From positions 1 to 15,792 of the forward strand of contig JANMGB010000271.1 of the NCBI GenBank assembly GCA_031374415.1: a stretch of 15,792 bases of DNA. The letters are read 5' to 3'. How positions within the stretch are numbered: the first letter of the stretch is position 1; each line of letters opens with the position of its first letter. The position numbers and the translations under genes were made by a program. This DNA comes from CANHBY01 sp031374415 (GTDB lineage Bacteria; Pseudomonadota; Gammaproteobacteria; Burkholderiales; Burkholderiaceae_C). Positions 1 through 7,503 of the stretch are shown here, piece by piece. Under the pieces are notes generated by a model. The model did no database searches. It had not been told where the DNA came from and was given only the letters and a program-made list of their open reading frames with translations.

Positions 1-75
1 CACAACTGGCGACCGGCCGTCGATACCGCCCCGCCGAACGCCGCCCCCGCCGCCCCTGCCACCGCCGCCGCGTAG
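1..75 (+). CDS. C-terminal tail of an unidentified upstream gene (partial)
   Basis: Frame 1 is open from the window edge to a TAG at 73-75. It reads as a short segment (HNWRPAVD) followed by an Ala/Pro-rich tail rich in GCC and CCC codons, a usual composition for a protein end in a GC-rich genome. Only 24 residues are visible, so no family can be named. The gene is co-directional with the VgrG-like gene, whose ATG lies 43 bases after this stop, and may belong to the same T6SS cluster. The competing frame 2 is also open here but reads as a nearly pure Pro/Arg run, typical of an out-of-frame translation of an Ala/Pro-coding stretch, so frame 1 is preferred. An immunity gene or an upstream VgrG piece cannot be excluded. 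Confidence 0.35.
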   Translation, partial: HNWRPAVDTAPPNAAPAAPATAAA

Positions 76-118
76 ATCCGCCTTCAACCTTCAACACGCC
101 TCCATCTTCGGCGCAAGG

Positions 119-1636
119 ATGTCGTTCGCCGAACGCTTACACATGAACCGCTTCAAAGCCGTGCGCAGAGGCACGCCGGTTGTGCCCGATTGGCAACCGG
201 AGCGAGACTTTCCGCGCATGACCGAAGTGGTGGGAATCGTCAGGGCGTTTGGCGAAGAAGAGGTTCACATCGACGAGCTGGGGCGCGTGCACGTCGAGTT
301 GCTCGGCTTGAGCCCGGCGCGCGGAAGTCGCAAAGCGAGCAACAACACAACCTGGATTCGGGTTGATTGGGGCTGGGCGGGGCCCCAGTACGGCACCATC
401 TACCCGCTGCGAGTGGGCATGGAAGTGGCCATTGGCTTTGAGTTTGGTGATCCGTCGCGACCCTACGTCAGCCGGGTACTGTTCAACCAGAGCAATAAGC
501 CGCCGCTTTTCAGCCACAAGAGTGCAGTGCCCTTCCTCAGCGGCACCAAGACCAAAGAGCTGGGCGGGCAGCGCTACGGACAACTCCGTTTCGATGACAC
601 GTTTGCGCAAATCAGCGTGCAACTGAGCAGCGAACACGCGCACAGCGAGGTGAATCTAGGCTACCTCACGCAGCCGCGGATCCAAGGGACCGCTCGTGCT
701 GAGCCACGTGGCGAAGGGGCTGAGTTGCGCAGCGATGGCAGCGTCGCGCTGCGCAGCGGCAAAGCCATGCTGCTGTCGGCCTGGAAGCGCCTGCAAGCCA
801 GCGAAACCCAACTCGCCCGCAGCGAGTACGTCAATTTGATGCAAGAGTGTCTGGATCTGTTCAAGAGTCTGGGTGAGCATGCGGCTCAACACCAAGGACC
901 GACCCTGCAGACGAAGGAGCAGGACGAACTGCGCAGCCACGTCAAGAACTGGGATGCGGAGTCGAATGTGGACCCCCGTGGCAGCGCGGGTGGCGAGCCG
1001 ATCATCGGCATCACGGCGCCGGGCGGCATCAGCCAAGCCACCCCTGAAGCCATCAGCCAATACGCGGGCACCAACATGGACTTGGTGGCGCAGAAGAATC
1101 TGCAACAGGTGGCTGGACAGCACCACAGCGTCATTGCGGGCCAAGGCATTGCCCTGTTCGCCCAGAGTGGTGGTCTCAACGCAATCGCCCACCAAGGCGC
1201 GCTGCGACTGCAGAGCCAACATGACGACACCCTGATCGACTCTGCCAAGAACGTGCAGGTGCGCGCCAATGAAGACGTGGTCCTGATGGGCAAAACGCTG
1301 ACCTTCATCGCCGACGACGGCAGCTACATCAAAATCGGCGACGGCATTGAGTTGGGCACCCGCGGTGCGATCACACACAAGGCCGCCAGTTTCAACCACG
1401 GCGGCCCGGCCACGCTCAGTGGCGAGAAGCCCAGTTTCAGCAAAGGCACCCCCGACCAACGCTTCGCTCTGACGTATGGCAACGAGGCAGGCGCCCTCCC
1501 AGCGGCCAACCGCCGTTACAAAATCACCCTGAGCGATGGTTCGGTGATGGAGGGAGTGAGTGACGCGGCGGGCCACACCAATGTGCTGGCGCCCGATGCC
1601 ATGCAGATTGCGGACATCCAGATTTTCAAAGATTGA
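119..1636 (+). CDS. vgrG: VgrG-like T6SS spike protein lacking the gp27-like domain
   Basis: This 505-residue protein matches the C-terminal half of VgrG (TssI), the trimeric spike that carries effectors on the Hcp tube. Residues about 10-130 form the gp5-like OB-fold module, with the family signature GEEEVHIDELGRVHVE at 45-60, WIRVDWGWAG at 79-88 and VGMEVAIGFEFGDPSRP at 99-115. Residues about 140-440 are the repetitive VgrG/DUF2345 region forming the beta-helical needle (DGSYIKIGDGIELGT, 400-414). Residues about 445-505 (RRYKITLSDGSVMEGVSD) resemble the transthyretin-like tail that docks effectors in other VgrGs. A complete VgrG normally has about 350 further N-terminal residues (gp27-like hub), which are absent. 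The ATG at 119 is chosen because the upstream codons look noncoding in this frame; AAGG sits directly against the ATG, a poor ribosome-binding site, and the frame is open to the left edge, so the start is uncertain. The Tle3-like effector gene starts 10 bases after the stop, suggesting that this spike carries that toxin. Confidence 0.85.
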   Translation: MSFAERLHMNRFKAVRRGTPVVPDWQPERDFPRMTEVVGIVRAFGEEEVHIDELGRVHVELLGLSPARGSRKASNNTTWIRVDWGWAGPQYGTIYPLRVGMEVAIGFEFGDPSRPYVSRVLFNQSNKPPLFSHKSAVPFLSGTKTKELGGQRYGQLRFDDTFAQISVQLSSEHAHSEVNLGYLTQPRIQGTARAEPRGEGAELRSDGSVALRSGKAMLLSAWKRLQASETQLARSEYVNLMQECLDLFKSLGEHAAQHQGPTLQTKEQDELRSHVKNWDAESNVDPRGSAGGEPIIGITAPGGISQATPEAISQYAGTNMDLVAQKNLQQVAGQHHSVIAGQGIALFAQSGGLNAIAHQGALRLQSQHDDTLIDSAKNVQVRANEDVVLMGKTLTFIADDGSYIKIGDGIELGTRGAITHKAASFNHGGPATLSGEKPSFSKGTPDQRFALTYGNEAGALPAANRRYKITLSDGSVMEGVSDAAGHTNVLAPDAMQIADIQIFKD

Positions 1637-1646
1637 GGGCGTATTC

Positions 1647-3965
1647 ATGGGCATTTACCCCGACGATAAATCCACCCCCGTAGCGCAAGCCTGCGCGGCC
1701 ACCCAGTACCAGCGGATCGCCAACAAAACGGTGCCCCTGGGTATAGATTTGCCAGGCACGGTGATCTTGATCCACGGCGTCAATGATGTGGGCGTCAGCT
1801 ACGGCGAGGTCGAATCCGGTGTGTGTGCGGGGCTGAGCAAGCGCCTGGACCGCAGCTTTTTCCCGGGCACGGTGAATATGCCCAAACCAGAAGATGCCAA
1901 GCACTTGGTCGATGATCCGGACGCGGTGTACTTCAAACGCGCCGTCAACAAGGAAACCCTCAGCCCCGTGATCCCATTTTACTGGGGGTATCGGGAGGGT
2001 GAGGATTTTGTGAATCCACCCGAGAAGACGTCCCATGGCCAAGCGCTTGACCGCTACGGCAACCGTCTGGACAAGGATTTCAGCAAAGGGGGTGGGCCTT
2101 TTTCCAACGCGACATCGAGTTTGCCCGACATGTGGCGCTTCGGCTTCGCTGCGGGCCCGGGAGACGCCACGGACTTGGCAGCCGCCGATCCGATTCGCCC
2201 GGTGCTCAAGGCGCCGGGGCGCATGTACATGGTGCTGGCGGCGCAACGCATGGCGGCGTTGATATCGATGATTCGGGATTGGCACGCGGACGAGACGGTG
2301 TCCATCGTGGCCCACAGCCAGGGCTGCATGGTCAGCCTGTTGGCGCAGGCATTTTTGTTGGACAAGGGGCTCAAGCCTGTGGACACCTTGATCATGACGC
2401 ACCCGCCCTACAGCCTGGTGGACGATATTCCCTGGCTGAATGACGGGGTCAACTTGTTTGAGGGGGGACAGGACGAGCTGATGGCGGCCAAGGAAGACCG
2501 CGACAAGGGGATACGGACGCCGGACAAGTATGGCAGCTTGAGGGGGATACAGACCTTGCATGCTCGGCTGCAAACGCTGGTCAATATCGTAGGCGGGGTG
2601 GTGGCGCAGCGGCACAGCACGCCCGAGTTTGAGACGCTGGGGCTGCCAAAGCAGTGTGGTGTGGTGGGCACTCGGTGGCAAGCCAGCAAAGACCGCGACA
2701 ACCGGGGCAAGGTGTATTTGTATTTTTGTCCGGAAGACCGCACGGTGGCTTTGAGCAACATTCAGGGCATTGGCTGGCAAGGAGTGCCGGACTACCAGGT
2801 GAACAAAAGAGGAGAGGTCAGCGGTAACCTGAAGCAGGGCGACACGCGGCGGCCCCTGAAGGAGCTGGGTGCGGGATTTTTTCAAAGGGTGTTCACGGCG
2901 AAGAAGCGCCCAGGGCCGGTGCTGGTGGGCCAAGCGCAGCCGCATGATTTTATTTTGCGACTGAAGGGCGAGGACGATAGTGAGCATGCGGCCAAGGGTT
3001 CTGGGACGCTGAGAAAGGACAGTATTGCGGTGGATCCGACACGTAGCCTGGAAGACTCGCCCTACGGACGCCAGGGGGTTCGCACCATCAACGGGGAGCC
3101 CTTGCCTGAGCCCGTGGAGGCGGCGATGTATGAAGGCTCAGTGACTTTGCCAGGGCAGCCCAAGGGAGGGCATGAAACGGTGGACCCGATTGATGCGGCG
3201 ATTGCGAGCACGAGCCGATTTGGCTACCGCCTGATCTGGCTGCTGATGCCAGATCAACACGGGCTGGGTCGGGCATCGGGGCCGGGGCCCATTGAGAGCC
3301 CGCATCAACAGTTGCACCAGGGCAAGGTGACGGTGGAGACGGCGCGTGTGGGGGAAGTCGGGGGCGTGCTCAACGAGGGTAAAACGCAGGCTGCGGATCG
3401 ATGCGAAGTGGTCTACGTTTACAACTGCCTGGACCGGTCAATGAGAGGGACGGGGCAGTTTTTGGTGTGCCGCAAGGAGACGCCGAACGAGGCGCGACTC
3501 AGGTGGCAGAAAGAACACAGTGCGCGCTCGTTTCACGGGGCAATTTTTGGCAGCGCGACCAACCATCGGCAGGTGACGGCTTACGATATAGCAGTGGGCC
3601 AAGGCAAGGCGCCCAGCGATCCTAAGTTTTATGCCTACCTCTGCGCTGTCGCGGATTGGCGGTTGAAGAAGATCTTTGGCGAGGAACAGTTAAGGTCCGG
3701 GATATTGGAGTGGGAGAAGTTCCTTGCTAAATTCGGCCAGTTCTACGGGGTGGAGCCAGATTGGCGTAAGGACGTGATTGAGGGCAATAGCACCTACTAC
3801 AGTACCGGTCAGTTGCCGCCGTGGTTGCCGGTGCCGATGGAGGGGCTGCCCAAGGCGGTAGTGTCGAGTATCAAGGACGGGCCGCCCCCGCTGCCCCCCC
3901 GTCCCAAACGCCAGCCTGGTGAGAATCCGGGGGCCACGACGCCCGTCCCTGTGAGGCGGCCATGA
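1647..3965 (+). CDS. tle3: Tle3-type T6SS phospholipase effector (alpha/beta hydrolase, DUF3274-like)
   Basis: This 772-residue protein is a serine alpha/beta hydrolase of the Tle3 lipase-effector type. The sequence shows an oxyanion-hole strand VILIHGVND (39-47), a nucleophile elbow SIVAHSQGCMV (219-229) with Ser224, a probable catalytic Asp364 in CPEDRTVALSNIQGIGWQGV (361-380; the NIQGIGWQGV stretch is characteristic), and a candidate His630 in the SFHGAIFGSATNH block before VTAYDIAVG. The elbow reads AHSQG instead of GxSxG. There is no signal peptide, as expected for cargo loaded in the cytoplasm and injected into target cells, where Tle enzymes hydrolyse membrane phospholipids. The C-terminus (745-772) is Pro/Arg-rich. 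ATG 1647 is preferred over the in-frame ATG at 1560 because it follows the vgrG stop with a GAGGG Shine-Dalgarno about 8 bases upstream. The stop overlaps the adaptor ATG by four bases (ATGA), implying translational coupling. Family assignment rests on motifs plus the DUF2875 neighbour; phospholipase specificity is inferred. Confidence 0.82.
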   Translation: MGIYPDDKSTPVAQACAATQYQRIANKTVPLGIDLPGTVILIHGVNDVGVSYGEVESGVCAGLSKRLDRSFFPGTVNMPKPEDAKHLVDDPDAVYFKRAVNKETLSPVIPFYWGYREGEDFVNPPEKTSHGQALDRYGNRLDKDFSKGGGPFSNATSSLPDMWRFGFAAGPGDATDLAAADPIRPVLKAPGRMYMVLAAQRMAALISMIRDWHADETVSIVAHSQGCMVSLLAQAFLLDKGLKPVDTLIMTHPPYSLVDDIPWLNDGVNLFEGGQDELMAAKEDRDKGIRTPDKYGSLRGIQTLHARLQTLVNIVGGVVAQRHSTPEFETLGLPKQCGVVGTRWQASKDRDNRGKVYLYFCPEDRTVALSNIQGIGWQGVPDYQVNKRGEVSGNLKQGDTRRPLKELGAGFFQRVFTAKKRPGPVLVGQAQPHDFILRLKGEDDSEHAAKGSGTLRKDSIAVDPTRSLEDSPYGRQGVRTINGEPLPEPVEAAMYEGSVTLPGQPKGGHETVDPIDAAIASTSRFGYRLIWLLMPDQHGLGRASGPGPIESPHQQLHQGKVTVETARVGEVGGVLNEGKTQAADRCEVVYVYNCLDRSMRGTGQFLVCRKETPNEARLRWQKEHSARSFHGAIFGSATNHRQVTAYDIAVGQGKAPSDPKFYAYLCAVADWRLKKIFGEEQLRSGILEWEKFLAKFGQFYGVEPDWRKDVIEGNSTYYSTGQLPPWLPVPMEGLPKAVVSSIKDGPPPLPPRPKRQPGENPGATTPVPVRRP

Positions 3966-5671
3966 AGCGTACTGGGAAGTATCTGGCCGCAGGGGTGTTG
4001 CTGCTGCTCATCCTCATCCCCTTGTGGGCCCTGCTCGTGTACACCGTTGTGGGATACGTTCCTGCCAGTGATCTATCGGAGACGGCTATGAATCGTTTGA
4101 CAGTGTTGTTGGGGTTGCCGGTGTTGGTCGTAGTGGGGTTGCTGGGGTGGCGTTGGCAGGCTGGTGCGGCTGCGAGTGCCCAGGCGAGCCTCCCCGTGGT
4201 GGCGGTGCCGCAAAGCCCGCAGCCGGTCGATCCGCAGGCTCAGCGTGAGTATGTGCTGGAGGTGATCGGCTTGGGCATCACGTTCGACAAGTACCGGCAG
4301 GGCACTTTGTGGGACGTGCTCAAGCAAGGGCATGCGTATGCCAGCGTGCGCGAGCAAGACCCGAAGAAGTCTCCCTGGTCTGAGCAGGACAAAACCGGAC
4401 AGTCAGGCGGCCGCGCAGTGCACGCTTTCGAGAACGCTGCGAAGTACCTGCCGTCGTTTTGGCCCATGCCCTCGTTTTATGCCAGTCCATTAGAAAACCC
4501 CAGAAGTCCGACTTCCGATACGAATCCGTCTTCAGGGATCGTCGGTGCGACATCGTCTACAGGTCTGGCTTGGACGCAGTTTGTGTCGGCGGGTTGGGCA
4601 AAGGGTGAGCGGCCGGACCGGATGGTGGAGCAAGTATTCGCGTTTTTCGACGAGCACCCCGACGTGCCCTATGTGGTGGTGGCCTCATCAGATGGTCTTT
4701 ACGACCGCGACCGGTACCGCCCTGCGGGCACGCCACCTTTGGTTAAAGACGGCCACTACGTGCCCGAGATGCCGGATTCAACGGCGATGCTGGTGCTGGC
4801 GCGGCGAGAGCGGGTGGAGGCGGTGAGGCCGTATGTTTTCAAAGACGCTGATCGCAAGCTGAGTGTGGAGCGCTTGCATCAAGTCAGTTATTCCTGGCGG
4901 CTGGGGCTGAGGTTCAACGATCTTAGAAGGTCTGTCCCCCGTCCGAAGGACAGCTTGTCTCGCAACCCGACGGTGAAGGAGTGGTTGCAGGCGGCAGCGG
5001 AGTTCACGCAGCGGGAGGACATTTACCCGAAGACGGTGTCGATGTTTGATCGGCACGATGAAGGGCCGCCCAAGGGGTTCAAGCCGACGCCCTGGTTTCC
5101 CCTGCCATGGAACAAGGAGCAGCTGGAGGACTTTGATCGGCTGCCGACGCTGGGGTATTTGCACCGGCCGGTGTTTGTGAAGATGGTGGACAAAGACGAC
5201 AAACCGCTCAAGCGCCAGGATCAGCGCACGGCGGCGTTGGCGCAAGGCTGGCAAGAGGCTTTGCAGACGCTGCCAGAGGGGCTGCGGCAGAATGCCCCGG
5301 CGCGGGTGATCACGGCCAGCGGGGGCAACACCGACACGAGTGTGAGCCTGCACAAGGTGCTGGCGCAATGGGCGCAGGACGGGGGCCCGGAGCTGGATGC
5401 GGCCAAGCCGAACCAGTGGGTCAACACCGACGCGCGCTTGGGCAACACGGGGGCGGCGACATGGTTCATGCAAATGGGCATTGGGGTGATGGGCAGCTAC
5501 CGAGACGGGGGTGTGAGTGCAGCGATCAACTTTCGCGATCCGAGTGAGGCGAGCATCATTTTGATCACTCCGCCGTCTGGGGAGAAGCGCAAAAAGCAGC
5601 GGCATCCGCATGGAGGCGATGTGTTTCGGCACTACGCCACACCGGACATTGACCCCGCGAACTATCAGTAG
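3962..5671 (+). CDS. tla3: DUF2875 family protein, Tla3-type T6SS effector adaptor
   Basis: This 569-residue protein resembles the DUF2875 family, which includes Tla3 of Pseudomonas aeruginosa, an adaptor that delivers the Tle3 lipase to VgrG2b. Residues about 8-32 and 46-65 are two hydrophobic segments (LLLLILIPLWALLVYTVVGY and LTVLLGLPVLVVVGLLGW), so the protein looks anchored in the inner membrane. A Pro/Ala linker (about 66-92) leads to the DUF2875-like body from about residue 95, including VPYVVVASSDGLYDRD in the middle and a C-terminal block (GNTGAATWFMQMGIGVMGSY, then INFRDPSEASIILITPP). Its ATG overlaps the effector stop (ATGA) and GAGG lies 6 bases upstream, so effector and adaptor should be made in equal amounts. 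The PAAR gene follows 21 bases later. The adaptor role is inferred from family and gene order. No catalytic motif was recognised. Confidence 0.75.
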   Translation: MKRTGKYLAAGVLLLLILIPLWALLVYTVVGYVPASDLSETAMNRLTVLLGLPVLVVVGLLGWRWQAGAAASAQASLPVVAVPQSPQPVDPQAQREYVLEVIGLGITFDKYRQGTLWDVLKQGHAYASVREQDPKKSPWSEQDKTGQSGGRAVHAFENAAKYLPSFWPMPSFYASPLENPRSPTSDTNPSSGIVGATSSTGLAWTQFVSAGWAKGERPDRMVEQVFAFFDEHPDVPYVVVASSDGLYDRDRYRPAGTPPLVKDGHYVPEMPDSTAMLVLARRERVEAVRPYVFKDADRKLSVERLHQVSYSWRLGLRFNDLRRSVPRPKDSLSRNPTVKEWLQAAAEFTQREDIYPKTVSMFDRHDEGPPKGFKPTPWFPLPWNKEQLEDFDRLPTLGYLHRPVFVKMVDKDDKPLKRQDQRTAALAQGWQEALQTLPEGLRQNAPARVITASGGNTDTSVSLHKVLAQWAQDGGPELDAAKPNQWVNTDARLGNTGAATWFMQMGIGVMGSYRDGGVSAAINFRDPSEASIILITPPSGEKRKKQRHPHGGDVFRHYATPDIDPANYQ

Positions 5672-5692
5672 AGCGAAAGAGGAAGGAAGACC

Positions 5693-5947
5693 ATGCGCAA
5701 CGTCATTCGAGTAGGCGACCGGACGCAACAGCGCCGCTGCACGGTCATACGCAGCAGCGCCCCACAGTGCCAGGTGGATGGCGTGGCGGTGGCCTTGGTG
5801 GGGGACAAGCTGAGCTGTCGTTGCGTGATCATTGAGGGCGATGCCCAACACACGGTCAACGGTGTGGCGGTGGCGTTCGACGGCTGCAAGACGAGTTGCG
5901 GCGATGCGCTGCGCGCCAGCACTCAGCGCTATGGGACGACGCGATGA
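5693..5947 (+). CDS. PAAR-domain T6SS spike-tip protein
   Basis: The 84-residue product is a single PAAR domain, the small cone that sharpens the VgrG trimer and often tethers effectors. The family pattern is visible: IRVGD at 5-9, VDGVAVALVGDKLSC at 28-42, IIEGD followed by TVNGVAVAFDG at 54-64, and KTSCGDAL at 66-73. Length is normal for a stand-alone PAAR protein with no toxin extension. It has six cysteines (16, 26, 42, 44, 65, 69) and only one histidine (53). Positions commonly His in PAAR proteins (the TSHGG and GHKTSC motifs) read TQQRR and GCKTSC, so metal ligation probably relies on Cys. A strong purine-rich ribosome-binding site (AGGAAGGAAG) precedes the ATG, 21 bases after the adaptor stop. 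It is the last clearly recognisable gene of the cassette. Confidence 0.85.
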   Translation: MRNVIRVGDRTQQRRCTVIRSSAPQCQVDGVAVALVGDKLSCRCVIIEGDAQHTVNGVAVAFDGCKTSCGDALRASTQRYGTTR

Positions 5948-6060
5948 AGTATGGAGAGCAAATTTTAGGCAAATTGGTCACCCTCAAGGCAGTATCTGGA
6001 CGCAGCCCGCTTGTGTGCGTCCAACTGCCGTCTCGGGATGATCAATGTGCCCCGCCCTGA
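5944..6060 (+). CDS. Short ORF overlapping the PAAR stop (38 aa), possible gene remnant
   Basis: An ATG overlaps the PAAR stop codon in the ATGA arrangement also used between the effector and adaptor genes, so ribosomes could re-initiate here. The ORF runs 38 codons to a TGA at 6058-6060. It begins MKYGEQILGKLVTLKAV, a plausible natural N-terminus, while the second half is Cys/Pro-rich and contains a hairpin (5998-6022), more like noncoding sequence. It stops 11 bases before the convergent phaZ stop. This could be the stub of a further cassette gene, for example an immunity gene, truncated at the junction, or a chance ORF. No family is recognised. Confidence 0.25.
   Translation: MKYGEQILGKLVTLKAVSGRSPLVCVQLPSRDDQCAPP
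5998..6022. terminator. Hairpin between convergent PAAR and phaZ genes
   Basis: A perfect 7-bp stem (GGACGCA at 5998-6004, TGCGTCC at 6016-6022) encloses an 11-base loop in the short space where the T6SS run meets phaZ. The position suits a shared transcription end for converging operons. No U-run follows on either strand, so it is not a canonical intrinsic terminator. Confidence 0.35.
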
Positions 6061-6071
6061 CCGTATGAGTG

Positions 6072-7436
6072 TCAGCGTTTGCGCACAGGCGCCTTGGCCT
6101 TTTTGCTGGCCACCGCGACCGGCGTGCTTTGACGCGCTGCTGGCTTAGCCTGCGTGACCGCCTGTGGTTTGGCAACAGCCACCTTGCCGCTGTCTTTGGC
6201 GTGATAACTGGCAATGAAATCGCGAACTTGAGGGTAGATTTTTTCGCGCCAACGCCGGCCTGAAAAAATCCCATAGTGACCGGCACCTTCAGCGTCGTAG
6301 TGGTACTGGTCCTTCTTGGGGATGCCCGTGCACAAGTCATGTGCCGAGCGCGTTTGGCCCGCGCCGGAGATGTCGTCTAACTCGCCTTCAATGGTGAGCA
6401 GAGCGGTTTTCGTGATGTCTTGCGGTCGCACACGTTGGCCCGCAACCTCCCAGGTGCCATTGACCAAGGCAAACTCTTGGAACACGACCTTGATGGTGTC
6501 CAGGTAGTACTCGGCAGGCATGTCGAGCACCGCGTTGTACTCATCGTAAAAGTCGCGATGAAAGTCAGCGTTGTCGCCATCGCCACGCACCAGGTCGAGG
6601 TAGTAGTCGTAATGCGATTTCATGTGGCGGCTGGGGTTCATGGCGATGAAGCCGGTGTGCTGCAAGAACCCCGGATAGACACGCCGCCCGGTGCCAGGGT
6701 AGTTCACTGGCACGCGGTGGATCACGTTGTGCTCGAACCACTCCAGGCTCTTGTTCATGGCCAGGTTGTTGACCGCCGTGGGGCTCTTGCGGGCATCGAT
6801 GGGCCCGCCCATCATGGTCATGGTGCGTGGGGTGGTCTCTCCGTTGCTGGCCATGAGTGAGACGGCTGCCAACACGGGCACCGTCGGCTGGCAAACTGAG
6901 ATCACGTTGACGTTCGGCCCCACGTGACGCAAAAATTCTTGCACGTAGGCGACATAGTCGTCTAGATGAAAGGGGCCCACATCGGTCGGCACCATCCGGG
7001 CGTCAGTCCAGTCGGTGATGAAGACTTTGTGGTCAATGAGCAGTGCACGCACCGTCTCGCGCAGCAGCGTGGAATGGTGCCCTGACAATGGCGCCACCAC
7101 CAACACCGACGGTTGCCCCTTCATGCGGGCCAAAGCGACCGGGTTGTCCGTGAAGCGCTTGAAACGCAGCAAGCGGCAAAACGGTTTGCTCAAAGCCAGC
7201 TGCTCTTGCACCGCCACTTCCACGCCGTCCACCTGGACACAACCGATGTCGAATTGCGGCTTCTCGTACTCTTTGGACAGGCGGTGCATTAACTCCAGCC
7301 CCGCAGAGACCCGATGGGCCATGGGCGTGTGCGTGAAGGGCGACAGCGGATGTCGATACAGCTTGGACGATGCGCTGGAAAACTCAGCAAACGGGCTCAG
7401 AAGGGCGCGTTGCGTTTCATACCACTGATAGAGCAT
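6072..7436 (-). CDS. phaZ: Intracellular polyhydroxyalkanoate (PHB) depolymerase
   Basis: This 454-residue protein matches the cytoplasmic PHB depolymerases of the Cupriavidus PhaZ1 type, which break down amorphous storage granules with a cysteine instead of a serine nucleophile. The lipase-box-like motif VISVCQPTVPVLAA places the nucleophile at Cys182. Asp354 in EGELDDISGAG and His387 in EGAGHYGIFSG complete the triad, each one residue offset from the positions described for Cupriavidus. VLVVAPLSGHHSTLLRETV (111-129) and the adjacent TDWTDARMVP are also typical. Residues about 418-454 form a Lys/Ala/Pro-rich tail (KKAKAPVRKR end), possibly for granule or nucleic-acid contact. There is no signal peptide, consistent with the intracellular class. 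The ATG at 7436 has AGGA about 8 bases upstream. It is transcribed convergently to the T6SS cassette and has its own promoter candidate, so it need not be an operon with tyrB. Confidence 0.93.
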   Translation of the reverse strand: MLYQWYETQRALLSPFAEFSSASSKLYRHPLSPFTHTPMAHRVSAGLELMHRLSKEYEKPQFDIGCVQVDGVEVAVQEQLALSKPFCRLLRFKRFTDNPVALARMKGQPSVLVVAPLSGHHSTLLRETVRALLIDHKVFITDWTDARMVPTDVGPFHLDDYVAYVQEFLRHVGPNVNVISVCQPTVPVLAAVSLMASNGETTPRTMTMMGGPIDARKSPTAVNNLAMNKSLEWFEHNVIHRVPVNYPGTGRRVYPGFLQHTGFIAMNPSRHMKSHYDYYLDLVRGDGDNADFHRDFYDEYNAVLDMPAEYYLDTIKVVFQEFALVNGTWEVAGQRVRPQDITKTALLTIEGELDDISGAGQTRSAHDLCTGIPKKDQYHYDAEGAGHYGIFSGRRWREKIYPQVRDFIASYHAKDSGKVAVAKPQAVTQAKPAARQSTPVAVASKKAKAPVRKR

Positions 7437-7503
7437 GTTGAATCCTGTCGCATGTTGGGTTCAAAGGGCGGGCCGGGCTGACCCCTCCGTGCCGACAACA
7501 TCT

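Noticed and set aside
2..118. In-frame extension of the VgrG ORF to the left edge
   Set aside because: The translation is an Arg/Pro run typical of a wrong frame and does not resemble the gp27-like domain; kept only as an uncertainty in the start.
1560..1646. Upstream in-frame ATG that would extend the Tle3-like protein by 29 residues
   Set aside because: It would overlap the vgrG end by 77 bases and encode an Arg/Met/Pro-rich segment; the ATG at 1647 has a well-placed GAGGG.
1626..2987. 453-codon minus-strand ORF opposite the tle3 gene
   Set aside because: Low-complexity His/Arg/Leu-rich translation with no motif; the opposite strand encodes the hydrolase with intact catalytic motifs.
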